Source of the DNA: Prevotella sp.
Lineage (GTDB): Bacteria; Bacteroidota; Bacteroidia; Bacteroidales; Bacteroidaceae
Direction of reading: 5' to 3'
Length of the DNA stretch: 52,931 nucleotides
NCBI GenBank assembly: GCA_017960525.1
Contig: JAGCZA010000125.1
Span: 1 to 52,931 of the forward strand
How positions within the stretch are numbered: position 1 is the first letter of the stretch; each line of letters opens with the position of its first letter. Below are positions 14,674 through 23,729 of this stretch, piece after piece. The notes below the pieces were generated by a model. The model saw only the letters and a list, made by a program, of their open reading frames with translations. It searched no databases and was not told the origin of the DNA. A program made the translations under genes and the position numbers.

Positions 14674-16986
14674 CTATATGATTTGGTGTATTTCCTGGAG
14701 ATCTTCGACTTTCTTGAGACTACCGATGATGGCCTTGACGTCGTCTCGGTCGTGTACGCGGAGGTCGATGCTCCCCTCGAAGATGCCGTCTTCGGTGGTG
14801 AATGTGATTTTTCGGATATCTACTGAGAGTTGGTTGGAGATGATGCGCGTGACATCGTTGACGAGTCCGCGCCGGTCGATGCCTGCCAGCCGGATGGTGG
14901 CATCGAAGAAGAGTTGCTTGTGCATATCCCATTTCACATCGAGGATGCGGTTGCCGTAACTGGCTTTGAGTTTGTCGGCTACGGGGCATTGCCGGCGGTG
15001 TATTTCGATGCGGTTCTGGTTGTCGATGAATCCGAGCGTGTCGTCTCCAGGTATAGGGTGGCAGCAGTTGGGGAAGATGTAGTTGCCGATGTTCTCCTCG
15101 TTGAGGTAAATGGGCTTCTTGCGGTCAATCTTTTCAGGAGTCTTGGATTGCGAATCGCCCTCAGGATTTTGGTCCTTTTTGGCTTTGACGAAGGGAACGT
15201 ATTTGCGCCATCCGCCGTCGCCTTTTCTCTTTCCTTTGAGTTCGTCGGAATCCTTCTCGCCAAGGATGATGCGCTTCTCACCAATATACTCGAAAAAGAG
15301 TTCACGGCGGTTGACTTCATGGAACTTCATCAATTGGTCGATGACGGACTGTTTTGACTCGAAGCCATTCTTGGCAAGCCACTGGTTGAGTTGCTCCTCG
15401 CCTTTCTTTTGCATTTCACGCTGACCGCGCCTGACGAAAGCCTGAACTTTCCCTTTGGCCTTGGCGGTAGTGACGAAATTGATCCATCCGGGCTTCACCT
15501 GCTGGGTCTTGGAGGCCAATATCTCGACCTGGTCTCCACTTTTGAGGTGATGGCTGAGTGGCACGAGTTTGTGGTTGACTTTGGCCCCGATGCAATGGCT
15601 ACCGAGGAAGGTGTGGATGGAGAAGGCAAAGTCGAGCACGGTGCAATTGGCCGGCATGGTCTTGATATCGCCCTTTGGCGTGAAGACGAATATCTCGCTG
15701 GAGAAGAGGTTCAACTTGATGGCATCGAGGAAGTCCATTGCATCAGGCTGCGGGTCGTCGAGTATCTCCTTGATGGTACGAAGCCACTGGTTCAACTCGG
15801 TGTCTTCTTCTGGTGACTGCAAATCATCTTCAGCAACTGATGAGACCTCGGAGGTTTCTGTGTTTTGTTGTGCGGATTGTGCAGAGGCTTTGTATTTCCA
15901 GTGGGCAGCAAGACCTTGCTCTGCAATGTCGTCCATACGGTCGGAACGTATCTGTACCTCTATCCAGTGGCCCTGACGCGACATCAGTGTGACATGCAAC
16001 GCCTGATAACCGTTAGCCTTGGGGTGGTTCACCCAGTCGCGTATGCGGTCTGGGTGGCTTTTGTAGATTTTGGTGAGTGCAACGTAAATGTCGAAGCACT
16101 CGTTGGCCTCTTCCTCCCTCTGCTTGGGGGTGAAGATGATGCGCACGGCGAGTATGTCGTAGATTTCGTCAAACGAGACATGCTTGTTCTGCATCTTGCT
16201 CCAAATGGAGTATGGCGTCTTGATGCGCTCACGTATCTCATAGTCGACGCCCATTTTTTGGAGTGCCTCTTCGATAGGCTCCTTGAACTGGTCGAAGGAC
16301 TGGTGGCGTGAGACCTTGGTGGCCTCCAGTTTCTTCTCGATGGCAGCATACTCTTCAGGGTGCTCGAATCGGAAACTGAGGTTTTCCAGTTCGGACTTGA
16401 TTTTGTAGAGTCCGAGGCGGTGGGCCAGCGGGGCATAGAGGTAGAGCGTCTCGCCTGCAATCTTGTACTGCTTGTTGGCAGGTTGCGATTCGAGCGTGCG
16501 CATATTGTGCAGGCGGTCGGCAATCTTGATAAGGATGACACGAATGTCTTCGCTCATAGTGAGCAGCAGTTTCTTGAAGTTCTCGGCCTGGGCCGATGCC
16601 TGTTCGCCGAAGATGCCGCCGCTGATTTTGGTGAGTCCGTCGACGATTTGCGCAATCTTCGGGCCGAACATATTCTCGATGTCCTCGACGGTGTACTCCG
16701 TGTCCTCGACTACATCGTGGAGCAGGGCGGAGCAGATGCTGGTGGAGCCAAGTCCTATCTCCGAGCATACGATTTGCGCTACGGCGATGGGGTGCATGAT
16801 ATAAGGTTCGCCAGAGAGTCGGCGCACGCCTTTGTGGGCCTGCCGCGCAAAGTTGAAAGCCTTAGTGATGAGGTCAACCTTCTTGCGGTGGCGCGAGTTC
16901 ATATAGTCTGTCCTGAGCCGGGCAAACGCATCGTTAATCATTTTGTCGTCGGCCTGTTCCTGCCGCATCATCTCGTCGTCGTCCAT
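14674..16986 (-). CDS. rsh: Bifunctional (p)ppGpp synthetase/hydrolase (RelA/SpoT family, 770 aa)
   Basis: The protein controls the stringent response. The N-terminal HD hydrolase domain keeps its metal motif (SALLHDVVEDTEYT, near residue 90) and the RLSGEPYIMHPIAVA start. The synthetase domain follows, with KMQNKHVSFDEIYDILAVRI and the substrate-binding HPKANGYQALHVTLM. Next come a TGS domain (ETFVFTP-like EIFVFTPKGDIKTMPANCTV), a zinc-finger-like segment with FPNCCHPIPGDDTLGF, and a C-terminal ACT domain (about 695-770). With HD residues intact, both making and breaking (p)ppGpp is expected. It starts 4 bp after the lytic transglycosylase gene on the same strand. In Bacteroidales I recall the order parA-parB-DUF5683-mltD-rsh; here the last three are kept but the par genes are absent from the flank. 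Confidence 0.95.
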   Translation of the reverse strand: MDDDEMMRQEQADDKMINDAFARLRTDYMNSRHRKKVDLITKAFNFARQAHKGVRRLSGEPYIMHPIAVAQIVCSEIGLGSTSICSALLHDVVEDTEYTVEDIENMFGPKIAQIVDGLTKISGGIFGEQASAQAENFKKLLLTMSEDIRVILIKIADRLHNMRTLESQPANKQYKIAGETLYLYAPLAHRLGLYKIKSELENLSFRFEHPEEYAAIEKKLEATKVSRHQSFDQFKEPIEEALQKMGVDYEIRERIKTPYSIWSKMQNKHVSFDEIYDILAVRIIFTPKQREEEANECFDIYVALTKIYKSHPDRIRDWVNHPKANGYQALHVTLMSRQGHWIEVQIRSDRMDDIAEQGLAAHWKYKASAQSAQQNTETSEVSSVAEDDLQSPEEDTELNQWLRTIKEILDDPQPDAMDFLDAIKLNLFSSEIFVFTPKGDIKTMPANCTVLDFAFSIHTFLGSHCIGAKVNHKLVPLSHHLKSGDQVEILASKTQQVKPGWINFVTTAKAKGKVQAFVRRGQREMQKKGEEQLNQWLAKNGFESKQSVIDQLMKFHEVNRRELFFEYIGEKRIILGEKDSDELKGKRKGDGGWRKYVPFVKAKKDQNPEGDSQSKTPEKIDRKKPIYLNEENIGNYIFPNCCHPIPGDDTLGFIDNQNRIEIHRRQCPVADKLKASYGNRILDVKWDMHKQLFFDATIRLAGIDRRGLVNDVTRIISNQLSVDIRKITFTTEDGIFEGSIDLRVHDRDDVKAIIGSLKKVEDLQEIHQII

Positions 16987-16990
16987 AATC

Positions 16991-18307
16991 TTACTTTACC
17001 CTGATTTCTTTACCTGCCTTAATATTGTTACCCTTTATGCCGTTGAGGCTGCGAAGTTTTGCCACAGTAGTGTGGTTGCGTTTTGCTATGGCGGAGAGCG
17101 TGTCGCCGCGTCGTACTGTCACACGGGTGCCGCCGCGTGCCGATGATTTCCGGCCACGAGTGCCCCTTGTTTGTACGGTTTTACCCTCGTCGACGGTCAC
17201 TTCTGTGCGTTTCTGGAGCACGTCGGAGGCATTGGCTACGAAGACCGAGTCCTGAAGGTCGATGAAGCGAGCCACATCGGCTACTGGCAGACGTAATGGT
17301 GAGGGCTTGGTGGCTCCCGGCACCATATCGCGCCGATATTGGGGGTTGAGTGTGCGCAGCACCTCAATATCGATGCCGCAGACCGTTGCGACCTGTCCGA
17401 AACTGACGTTGCGGCTGACCAGTATGGTGTCGGTCTTCACGGGGAGCGTGGTGGTCACCGGGCAGATGTTGTGCTCACAGTAGTAGGTCATCACGTAGTT
17501 GGCGGCGATGAATGCGGGCACGTAGCCGCGTGTCTCTCGTGGCAGATAGGGATAGATGACCCAATAGTCCTTTTCGCCTCCTGCCCGCCGGATGGCCTTG
17601 TTGATGTTTTCCGGGCCGCAGTTGTAGGCGGCAATGACCAGGTTCCAGTCGCCGAAGATACGGTAGAGGTCACGCAGATAGCGTGCTGCCGCCCAAGAAG
17701 ACTTCTGCGGGTCGCGGCGCTCGTCGAGCAGTGTGTTCACTTCCAGTCCGTAAGCCTTTCCTGTGCCCAGCATAAACTGCCAGAGGCCTGTGGCGCCAGC
17801 GCGTGAGACGGCATTGGGGTTAAGAGCCGACTCGATGACAGGCAGATACTTCAGTTCGAGGGGCAGCTGGTAGGCTTCGAGTGCCTCTTCGAAGATGGGC
17901 ATATAGAAATTGGCGGCTCCCAGCATAAGGCTCACGTGTCGGCGCAGACGGCCTGCATAGCGGTCGATGCAGCTCTGCACCACCTCGTTCCAGGGCATCT
18001 CCATCACCGTGGGCATACGGTAAAGCCGGTCTATGTACTCCTCCTTGGTGAAGGTAGGGTTCACGTCGGCGGTGCGGCAGTCGTTGTCGGGAGTCAAATA
18101 GGTGCGCACCATATAGAGGTTCATCAGGCTGTCCAGATAAGCCCCCATCGATTCAGGGAACTCCACCTCTTCGCCTTCACCCATCTCACTAACCATCTCT
18201 TCATCGTCTTCATCGTCGATGTCGGTCTCAATCTGTGCCCTTACGTTGCCCACACAAATGAACAGCAAAGCGCAAATTATTGTGATATATCTTGTAATTA
18301 TTTCCAT
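16991..18307 (-). CDS. MltD-like lytic transglycosylase with LysM domain (438 aa)
   Basis: A signal peptide (MEIITRYITIICALLFICVG) precedes an acidic linker. An SLT domain of family 1D follows, with the catalytic glutamate in LPVIESALNPNAVSRAGATG, then LWQFMLGTGKAYGL, DERRDPQKSSWAAARYLRDL and NLVIAAYNCGPENINKAI. A C-terminal LysM peptidoglycan-binding domain (TVRRGDTLSAIAKRNHTTVA...KEIRVK) closes the protein. One LysM only, where E. coli MltD has two. It acts in the periplasm, cleaving glycan strands to 1,6-anhydromuropeptides. It lies 16 bp after the DUF5683 gene and 4 bp before rsh, in the same operon. Confidence 0.92.
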   Translation of the reverse strand: MEIITRYITIICALLFICVGNVRAQIETDIDDEDDEEMVSEMGEGEEVEFPESMGAYLDSLMNLYMVRTYLTPDNDCRTADVNPTFTKEEYIDRLYRMPTVMEMPWNEVVQSCIDRYAGRLRRHVSLMLGAANFYMPIFEEALEAYQLPLELKYLPVIESALNPNAVSRAGATGLWQFMLGTGKAYGLEVNTLLDERRDPQKSSWAAARYLRDLYRIFGDWNLVIAAYNCGPENINKAIRRAGGEKDYWVIYPYLPRETRGYVPAFIAANYVMTYYCEHNICPVTTTLPVKTDTILVSRNVSFGQVATVCGIDIEVLRTLNPQYRRDMVPGATKPSPLRLPVADVARFIDLQDSVFVANASDVLQKRTEVTVDEGKTVQTRGTRGRKSSARGGTRVTVRRGDTLSAIAKRNHTTVAKLRSLNGIKGNNIKAGKEIRVK

Positions 18308-18323
18308 TTATCTTAGTGTTTGC

Positions 18324-19103
18324 TTAAAAGTTGATACTGCAGTTCACCCCCACCGCCGTGGCGTAGAGAGGGTTGGAAGTCATACCATTGCTCATCACGG
18401 CCGGACTGACCTTCAGGCTGAGGTCCTTGGAGATGTCAAACTCTGAGAGTTCGGCGTCCACGTAGGCATCGATGACCGAAATGGCGTAGATGCCTATCAT
18501 CACGAAAAAACTGAGGTCACGATAGCGGCGGTAGCGGTCTTTTCGCTTTTTGAAGATATCCTTGTAACGGTCCACATCGGCTTGCGTGTTGATTTGTCGT
18601 CCCAGATGCATGAACTTGTTGTAGTATTGGGTGTTCGGGTCACTATCCATCAGGTCGCGATAGGCCTGGGCATAGTCCTTGTACATCATATTGTTCCACG
18701 ACAGCGCATAGATGCATCCGAGGAATCCGCCGTAGACAATAGGCAATTTCCAGTACTTTCGGTTGTAGATTTGTCCTCCGCCCGGAATGACCAGAGCCAG
18801 CCAGAGCGCCCTCTGCGGATTGGGCCGCCATGTGGACCAGTCACGCCCTTGCCTGACAGGGGCCACCTGCTCTGCCACCATGCTCACGCCCTCCTCCAAA
18901 CCTTCGATGACCACCGCCGAGTCCTTGGGCATAGCCTCATAGAGCGAGTCCAGAACCTGCACCAGCGAGTCGGGCAGCTCGACCACATCGTCCTGTGCAT
19001 AGGCAGACAATGGCAAGAGACTGACCGCTACGGTAAGGAAATGCAAGGTCAGAAACCGCTTGAAAGCGGCACATCTGTATGACGAAAAATTCTTGTTGTT
19101 CAT
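18324..19103 (-). CDS. DUF5683 membrane protein (259 aa)
   Basis: I place the start at ATG 19103 (MNNKNFSSYRC...), because the upstream in-frame codons at 19172-19106 lie in and above the -7 element at 19116-19123. A signal peptide (RFLTLHFLTVAVSLLPLSAYA) comes first. The DUF5683 core follows: STWRPNPQRALWLALVIPGGGQIYNRKYWKLPIVYGGFLG, a charged loop rich in R/K/Y (DIFKKRKDRYRRYRDLSFF), and a second hydrophobic segment IGIYAISVIDAYVDAEL. The core is typical of Bacteroidales cell-envelope proteins encoded beside mltD and rsh. Function is unknown, with a role near the envelope or division suggested by gene order only. Confidence 0.85.
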   Translation of the reverse strand: MNNKNFSSYRCAAFKRFLTLHFLTVAVSLLPLSAYAQDDVVELPDSLVQVLDSLYEAMPKDSAVVIEGLEEGVSMVAEQVAPVRQGRDWSTWRPNPQRALWLALVIPGGGQIYNRKYWKLPIVYGGFLGCIYALSWNNMMYKDYAQAYRDLMDSDPNTQYYNKFMHLGRQINTQADVDRYKDIFKKRKDRYRRYRDLSFFVMIGIYAISVIDAYVDAELSEFDISKDLSLKVSPAVMSNGMTSNPLYATAVGVNCSINF

Positions 19104-19115
19104 AATTGGAAGTTG

Positions 19116-19123
19116 CAAAGATA
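19116..19123 (-). promoter_or_regulatory. -7 element of the DUF5683-mltD-rsh operon
   Basis: TATCTTTG on the minus strand, ending 12 bp before the ATG at 19103. The predicted leader is only about 6 nt. No TTG lies at the normal -33 distance. Confidence 0.45.
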
Positions 19124-19250
19124 CGAATTTTCCCGCAAATGCCTGCTGACAATTACAAAATCTTGTCAGCATTTAAGACTTTTTGTAACTTTGAAAGAAT
19201 TTGCGTAACTCTTTCCTTTGAGCATTTCGCAAAAAATGTTGTCAGGAAAT

Positions 19251-19281
19251 TTGGCAGTCTGCCCAAATTTTCTTACTTTTG
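19251..19281 (+). promoter_or_regulatory. Promoter of the acyl-CoA ligase gene with overlapping palindrome
   Basis: TTG at 19251-19253, 20 nt spacer, TACTTTTG at 19274-19281. An inverted repeat, AAATTTGG and CCAAATTT around 8 nt, covers the -33 box and part of the spacer, so a repressor could bind there; this is inference. Confidence 0.65.
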
Positions 19282-19321
19282 CATCACAAATGACTTCTGA
19301 TATTCCATAAAGAACGTTTCT

Positions 19322-21130
19322 ATGCAAATAAACAGTCATCTTTCGCACCTTATTCACGACGTGGCCGCACATTATGGCGACCGTGAGGCCCTGATATACA
19401 AGAATTTCGGGGGAAAGCAATGGAAATCGTGCTCTTGGCGCCAGTTTGCCGACATTGTGAGCCAGGTGTCGAATGCCATGCTGCAGTTGGGCATCGGCGT
19501 GCAGGAGAACGTGGGTGTGTTCTCGCAGAACTCCGTGCAGTATCTCTTCACCGACTTCGGGGCTTGGGGCATCCGCGCCGTTACCATCCCCTTCTATGCC
19601 ACGAGTTCGGAGCAGCAAATCCAGTTTATGGTCAACGACGCCCAGATACGGTTCCTCTTCGTGGGCGAGCAGGAACAGTTCGATAAGGCCCGTCGTGTCT
19701 TCGCCACCTGCCACACCCTGGAGCGTATCATCGTCTACGACCCTACCGTCCATCTTGACAGCGACGACCCGACGGTGATGTCGTTCTCCGACTTCCTGAA
19801 GTTGGGTGAGGGGCTGCCACGGAAGGAAGATGTGGCAAGGCTACAGCAGGAGGCCACAATGGACGACATTGCCAATATCCTCTACACCAGCGGCACCACG
19901 GGCGACTCGAAGGGCGTCATCCTCTCTATGGGGCAGTACTACGCCGCTATGGAGGCCAACAACAAATGCGTGCCCGTGGGCGAGAAAGACCGTGTGCTGA
20001 ACTTCCTGCCCTTCACCCATATCTTCGAGAAAGGATGGAAGATTCTGTGCATCACCGAGGGCGCCACGCTCATCGTGAACACCTATCCGCAGGAGGTGCA
20101 GCAGACTATGCGCGAGACGCATCCCACGTGTATGTGCTCCGTTCCCCGCTTCTGGGAGAAGGTGTACATGGGCGTGCAGGAAAAGATTGAGACCAGCGGC
20201 ACCGTGCAGCGCAAACTCTTCCGCCACGCCTTGGAAGTGGGCCGCAAGCACAACATTGACTATCTCTCGAAAGGCAAGCAGCCGCCGTTGGCCCTGCATC
20301 TGGAGTATGAGGTACTGAACAAGACCGTCTTCTCGCTCGTGCGCAAGGAACTGGGCCTGGAGAACGCCCACTTCTTCCCCACGGCGGGAGCCACCGTGAG
20401 CCAGCACGTGGAGGAGTTCGTCCACTCTATTGGTATTATGATGGACGTGGGCTACGGCCTCACCGAGAGCCTGGCCACCGTGAGTTGCAACCACATCGAC
20501 GAGCCTTACACCGTGGGCAGCGTGGGCATCCCCATCGAGGGCATCAGCGTGAAAATCAGCGACGAGGGCGAGATTCTGCTCAAAGGCCCCACCATCACCC
20601 GTGGCTACTACAAGCGCGACGACCTCACCCGTCAGGCGTTCACCGAGGACGGCTACTTCAAGACCGGCGACTCAGGCTACCTGAAAGGCCGCGAACTGTT
20701 CCTTAAAGACCGTATCAAGGACTTGTTCAAGACCAGCAACGGCAAGTACATCGCCCCGCAGATGATTGAGTCGAAACTGTTGGTAGACAAATACATCGAC
20801 CAGTTGGCTATCATCGCCGACGAGCGGAAGTTCGTCTCAGCCCTCATCGTGCCGGAATACCGGCTGCTGGAGGAATATGCCCGTCAGCACGACATCGCCT
20901 TCAACAGCCGCGAAGACCTGTGCGCCGACAAACGCATCAACCGTATGATGATGGAGCGCATTGAGACGCTGCAGCAGCAACTGGCCCACTACGAACAGGT
21001 GAAGCGGTTCACCCTGCTGCCACAGCCCTTCTCGCTACAGCGCGGCGAACTGACCAACACGCTGAAGATAAAGCGCCGCGTGCTGAACGAGAACTACAAG
21101 GCGGAAATCGACAAAATGTACGAAGAATAA
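19322..21130 (+). CDS. Long-chain fatty acid-CoA ligase (AMP-forming, 602 aa)
   Basis: This is an ANL-family adenylating enzyme. The P-loop motif ILYTSGTTGDSKGVIL lies near residue 190. Further family motifs are the MDVGYGLTESLATVSCN block, DGYFKTGDSGYL with the ribose-binding aspartate, and LKDRIKDLFKTSNGKYIAP with the hinge and the catalytic lysine region. The length and the FYATSSEQQIQFMVNDAQIRFLFVGE segment fit long-chain acyl-CoA synthetases of the FadD15/FAA type. It activates fatty acids with ATP and CoA at the inner face of the membrane, probably for lipid synthesis or repair since I see no beta-oxidation genes here. It has its own promoter, is convergent with the pyridoxamine kinase gene (14 bp apart) and no terminator is visible between them. 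Confidence 0.93.
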   Translation: MQINSHLSHLIHDVAAHYGDREALIYKNFGGKQWKSCSWRQFADIVSQVSNAMLQLGIGVQENVGVFSQNSVQYLFTDFGAWGIRAVTIPFYATSSEQQIQFMVNDAQIRFLFVGEQEQFDKARRVFATCHTLERIIVYDPTVHLDSDDPTVMSFSDFLKLGEGLPRKEDVARLQQEATMDDIANILYTSGTTGDSKGVILSMGQYYAAMEANNKCVPVGEKDRVLNFLPFTHIFEKGWKILCITEGATLIVNTYPQEVQQTMRETHPTCMCSVPRFWEKVYMGVQEKIETSGTVQRKLFRHALEVGRKHNIDYLSKGKQPPLALHLEYEVLNKTVFSLVRKELGLENAHFFPTAGATVSQHVEEFVHSIGIMMDVGYGLTESLATVSCNHIDEPYTVGSVGIPIEGISVKISDEGEILLKGPTITRGYYKRDDLTRQAFTEDGYFKTGDSGYLKGRELFLKDRIKDLFKTSNGKYIAPQMIESKLLVDKYIDQLAIIADERKFVSALIVPEYRLLEEYARQHDIAFNSREDLCADKRINRMMMERIETLQQQLAHYEQVKRFTLLPQPFSLQRGELTNTLKIKRRVLNENYKAEIDKMYEE

Positions 21131-21144
21131 GCGGCAGCCACGGC

Positions 21145-21969
21145 CTACAACAGGTCGAGGCACCGCTCAATGAAAATGCCACAGAGATGGTCTTCCACAT
21201 CACGGTTGCGGAAGATCATCTCTCTTACTACGTCCATCGCCTTTCGCGTGGACTGCTTGAGCGGTTCGCCTTTCATCAGATGGCCAATGAGGACGGCTGA
21301 GAAAATGTCGCCCGTGCCGTGGAACTGGCCAGGAATCTCCTGGTACTCCAAGAAGAAATAACTCCTCTGCGAACTGCCGTCAGGGCAATAGGAGCCGCAA
21401 ACAGCGTGTTTGCCCTCAATAATGCAACTGGTGACGAGTGCCGAATGGGCGCCGATGGCCGTCAGTTGGTCGAGCAACTGGCGGGCTTCCTCCTGCGTGA
21501 TTCCCTGCGGCTTGTATTGTACGCCAGCCAGATAGCACGCCTCGGTATAGTTGGGAATGGTGAGGTGGGCCACGCTCACCATTTCGCGCATCAGTTCGAC
21601 CTGTCGCTGGCCTATGCCGTTGTAGAGTTTGCCGCCGTCGCCCATCACGGGGTCAACCACGATGGCACAACCAAGTTGCCCCTGCTCGCGGCAGAACTGG
21701 GCCACCAAGCGCGCCTGCTCCTCGCTGAACATCAGGCCCGTGCAGATGGCATCGAAGTGGAAGCCCAGACGACGCCAAATGGGCAGCGTGTGGCGCATAT
21801 AGTCAGTGGTGTCGAGTTGGGTGAATTCGCCATAGTTCAGCGTGTTCGACACCAGAGCCGTCGGCAGATTATAGGCCGGAATACCCAGATAACTCAGGAT
21901 GGGCAGCATAGCAGCCATACCCACCTTGCCATAGCCGGCAATGTCGTTGATGAGGAGTACTTGCTTCAT
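21145..21969 (-). CDS. Pyridoxamine kinase (PdxY/ThiD-like, 274 aa)
   Basis: This is a ribokinase-superfamily enzyme that phosphorylates B6 vitamers in the salvage pathway to pyridoxal phosphate. The N-terminus LLINDIAGYGKVGMAAMLPI is the typical substrate-binding segment of Bacteroidales pyridoxamine kinases. VVDPVMGDGGKLY, IPNYTEACYLAG and the catalytic loop FHGTGDIFSAVLIGHLM (anion hole plus general-base aspartate) are all present. It is the last gene of an operon with the small membrane protein, CYTH and aldo/keto reductase genes (18 bp after the latter). Confidence 0.9.
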   Translation of the reverse strand: MKQVLLINDIAGYGKVGMAAMLPILSYLGIPAYNLPTALVSNTLNYGEFTQLDTTDYMRHTLPIWRRLGFHFDAICTGLMFSEEQARLVAQFCREQGQLGCAIVVDPVMGDGGKLYNGIGQRQVELMREMVSVAHLTIPNYTEACYLAGVQYKPQGITQEEARQLLDQLTAIGAHSALVTSCIIEGKHAVCGSYCPDGSSQRSYFFLEYQEIPGQFHGTGDIFSAVLIGHLMKGEPLKQSTRKAMDVVREMIFRNRDVEDHLCGIFIERCLDLL

Positions 21970-21987
21970 TTTATTGGGAAATGGGCC

Positions 21988-22938
21988 TCACAAGGGCTTG
22001 ACGCATTTCAGGTTCTTCTCCAACTGCTGGGTGCTGCTGGCGCCCACCAGCACGGAGGTGACGCCGCGCTGCTCCAGAATCCAGCGCAGGGCGTGCTCGG
22101 CCAGCGTCTCGCCACGGTCGTGGGCCTGCTCGTTGTAGCGGCGCAACCGCTGGAGCAGTTCGCTGGTGAGCATACTCTCCTTGAGGAACTTGCCCTTGGC
22201 CATACGCGAATCGTCAGGAATGCCGTTCAGGTAACGGTCGGTGAGCAGTCCCTGTGCCAGCGGCGAGAAGGAGATGAAGCCCACACCCTGCTCAGCACAG
22301 AAGTCAAGGATGCCCTCTTCCTGCGGCTCACGGTCGAGCATATTGAGGCGGCCTTGGTAGATGAGCAGACGGACATCGCGCTCCTTCAGATAGTTGTAGG
22401 CAAAGCGCGTGGCCTCCAAAGGCCAACGGGAGATGCCCACATAGAGAGCCTTGCCCTGACGCACAACGTCCACCAATGCCTGAAGGGTCTCCTCCAACGG
22501 CGTTTCCGGGTCATAGCGGTGGCTGTAGAAGAGGTCTACATAGTCCAGGTGCATACGCTGCAACGACTGGTCGAGCGAGGCCATCAGATACTTTCTGGAA
22601 CCCCAGTTGCCATAAGGGCCTGGCCACATATCGTAGCCGGCCTTGGTGGAGACAAACAGTTCATCGCGGTAGGGGCGGAAACTGTCGTCCATCAGGCGTC
22701 CCATCGTCTCCTCAGCTGAACCGTAGACAGGGCCGTAGTTGTTGGCCAGGTCGAAGTGGGTGATGCCGTGGTCGAAGGCGAAATGGGTGATTTCGCGTGA
22801 GCGCTCGTAGGGGTCCACGCTGCCGAAGTTGTGCCAGAAGCCCAGCGACACCTTGGGCAGCAACACACCGCTGCGCCCACAACGATTATACGTCATACCG
22901 CTGTCGTAGCGGTCGTCTGCTGCTTTGTAGGTAAACAT
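21988..22938 (-). CDS. Aldo/keto reductase, glyceraldehyde-3-phosphate reductase-like (316 aa)
   Basis: I start at ATG 22938 (MFTYKAADDRYD...); the longer frame opens inside the CYTH gene. The protein is a TIM-barrel NADPH-dependent reductase. The catalytic tetrad is visible: Asp and Tyr in HFDLANNYGPVYG, Lys in FVSTKAGYDMWPGPYG, His in YVDLFYSHRYDPETP. The GYDMWPGPYGNWGSRKYLMAS segment is characteristic of the YghZ/GprA group, which reduces L-glyceraldehyde 3-phosphate and methylglyoxal; GASSTQQLEKNLKC is the cofactor end. It may help detoxify reactive aldehydes. It starts 8 bp after the CYTH stop codon. Confidence 0.9.
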   Translation of the reverse strand: MFTYKAADDRYDSGMTYNRCGRSGVLLPKVSLGFWHNFGSVDPYERSREITHFAFDHGITHFDLANNYGPVYGSAEETMGRLMDDSFRPYRDELFVSTKAGYDMWPGPYGNWGSRKYLMASLDQSLQRMHLDYVDLFYSHRYDPETPLEETLQALVDVVRQGKALYVGISRWPLEATRFAYNYLKERDVRLLIYQGRLNMLDREPQEEGILDFCAEQGVGFISFSPLAQGLLTDRYLNGIPDDSRMAKGKFLKESMLTSELLQRLRRYNEQAHDRGETLAEHALRWILEQRGVTSVLVGASSTQQLEKNLKCVKPL

Positions 22939-22946
22939 AGTTGTTG

Positions 22947-23429
22947 TCAGTCTTTCCAAAGTTTATAAGGGAAAATTCGCAGATGGGAATTATAGTAGCG
23001 ACGGTCGCCCGTCACCTCGTCGCCTATGAACGGGGGCTTTGAGAAAGGCTCGTCGGGGGCGGCCAACTCCACTTCTGCCATCACCAGGCCATCGTTGTCG
23101 CCATAAAACTCATCGACCTCGAAAGTATGGCCGTCGCCGGCGTCCACCAAATAACGGGTCTTGTCTATAATACCAGGCTCGCAGAGACCGAACAACTGTT
23201 CAGCCTCTGCGAGCGTGATTTCTTTCTCAAACTCATAGCGGCTCAGACCGCCATCGACCGACGGCCCCTTGATAGTAAGAAAAGCCTGGTCGTCGCGCCG
23301 GCGCACACGCACAGTATGGCCGTGGCCGCTACAGATGTACCCCTGCTTGATGCGGTAACTCTTGCTGGCCAACTGCCTGTAACTGCCGTCCCTGACGAGG
23401 AACTTGCGCTCTATCTCGATGCCGCTCAT
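22947..23429 (-). CDS. CYTH domain protein (triphosphate tunnel enzyme, 160 aa)
   Basis: The start MSGIEIERKFLV carries the ExExK signature of the CYTH family. Alternating charged strands follow (YRIKQGYICSGHGHTVRVRR, FLTIKGP, RYEFEKEI, KTRYLV, FEVDEFYG, LVMAEVEL), each contributing acidic or basic residues that line the substrate tunnel and bind metal. Members hydrolyse inorganic triphosphate or make cAMP; for this short bacterial type triphosphatase activity is more likely. It is 6 bp after the small membrane protein gene and probably cotranscribed. Confidence 0.88.
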   Translation of the reverse strand: MSGIEIERKFLVRDGSYRQLASKSYRIKQGYICSGHGHTVRVRRRDDQAFLTIKGPSVDGGLSRYEFEKEITLAEAEQLFGLCEPGIIDKTRYLVDAGDGHTFEVDEFYGDNDGLVMAEVELAAPDEPFSKPPFIGDEVTGDRRYYNSHLRIFPYKLWKD

Positions 23430-23435
23430 AGTTGC

Positions 23436-23594
23436 CTATCCATACATATAGATGGACATCAGGCAGAACGCCAGGGCCACGACGATGAGCACGCCGAAAA
23501 TCCAGTTCACCACCTTGCGGCCTTCCTGCTCTTGTTTCTTCTCGTATGCACGCTGCTTGGCGTTCATCTTCTTTTCTTTTTCCTTGTTTGCCAT
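23436..23594 (-). CDS. Small single-pass membrane protein (52 aa)
   Basis: I start at ATG 23594 (MANKEKEKKMNAKQRAYEKK), since the promoter's -7 box at 23638-23645 excludes the longer frame. A strongly basic, helical cytoplasmic part (about 1-28) is followed by one transmembrane helix (VVNWIFGVLIVVALAFCLMSIYMYG) reaching the end. No family is recognised. Similar short proteins may be assembly factors or tethers, but nothing here decides. It is the first gene of the CYTH operon. Confidence 0.7.
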   Translation of the reverse strand: MANKEKEKKMNAKQRAYEKKQEQEGRKVVNWIFGVLIVVALAFCLMSIYMYG

Positions 23595-23637
23595 AGTTTT
23601 TCTAATGTTTTGTTTTGATGTTTTACTTTTCTGAGTG

Positions 23638-23667
23638 CAAAGGTACGAATAAGACAGCAAAAAGCAA
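23638..23667 (-). promoter_or_regulatory. Promoter of the CYTH-reductase-kinase operon
   Basis: On the minus strand TTG (complement of 23665-23667), 19 nt spacer, TACCTTTG (complement of 23638-23645). The predicted leader is about 38 nt. Confidence 0.7.
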
Positions 23668-23701
23668 AAGAAAAACTGAATTTTCTTTTGCTTTCCGCTG
23701 T

Positions 23702-23722
23702 AAAAGGCCTGTTTTCGGCCCT
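23702..23722 (-). terminator. Terminator of the Hsp20 gene
   Basis: On the minus strand AGGGCC pairs with GGCCTT around the loop GAAAACA, followed by TTTTAC. It lies 8 bp after the hsp20 stop. The stem is short and includes a G-U pair. Confidence 0.5.
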
Positions 23723-23729
23723 AAAAAGT

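Noticed and set aside
21319-22719. Long open frame (466 codons) on the plus strand over the pyridoxamine kinase and reductase genes
   Set aside because: It is antisense to two clearly recognised genes, has low-complexity His/Gln/Ala-rich composition and no family features. GC-rich codon use creates it.
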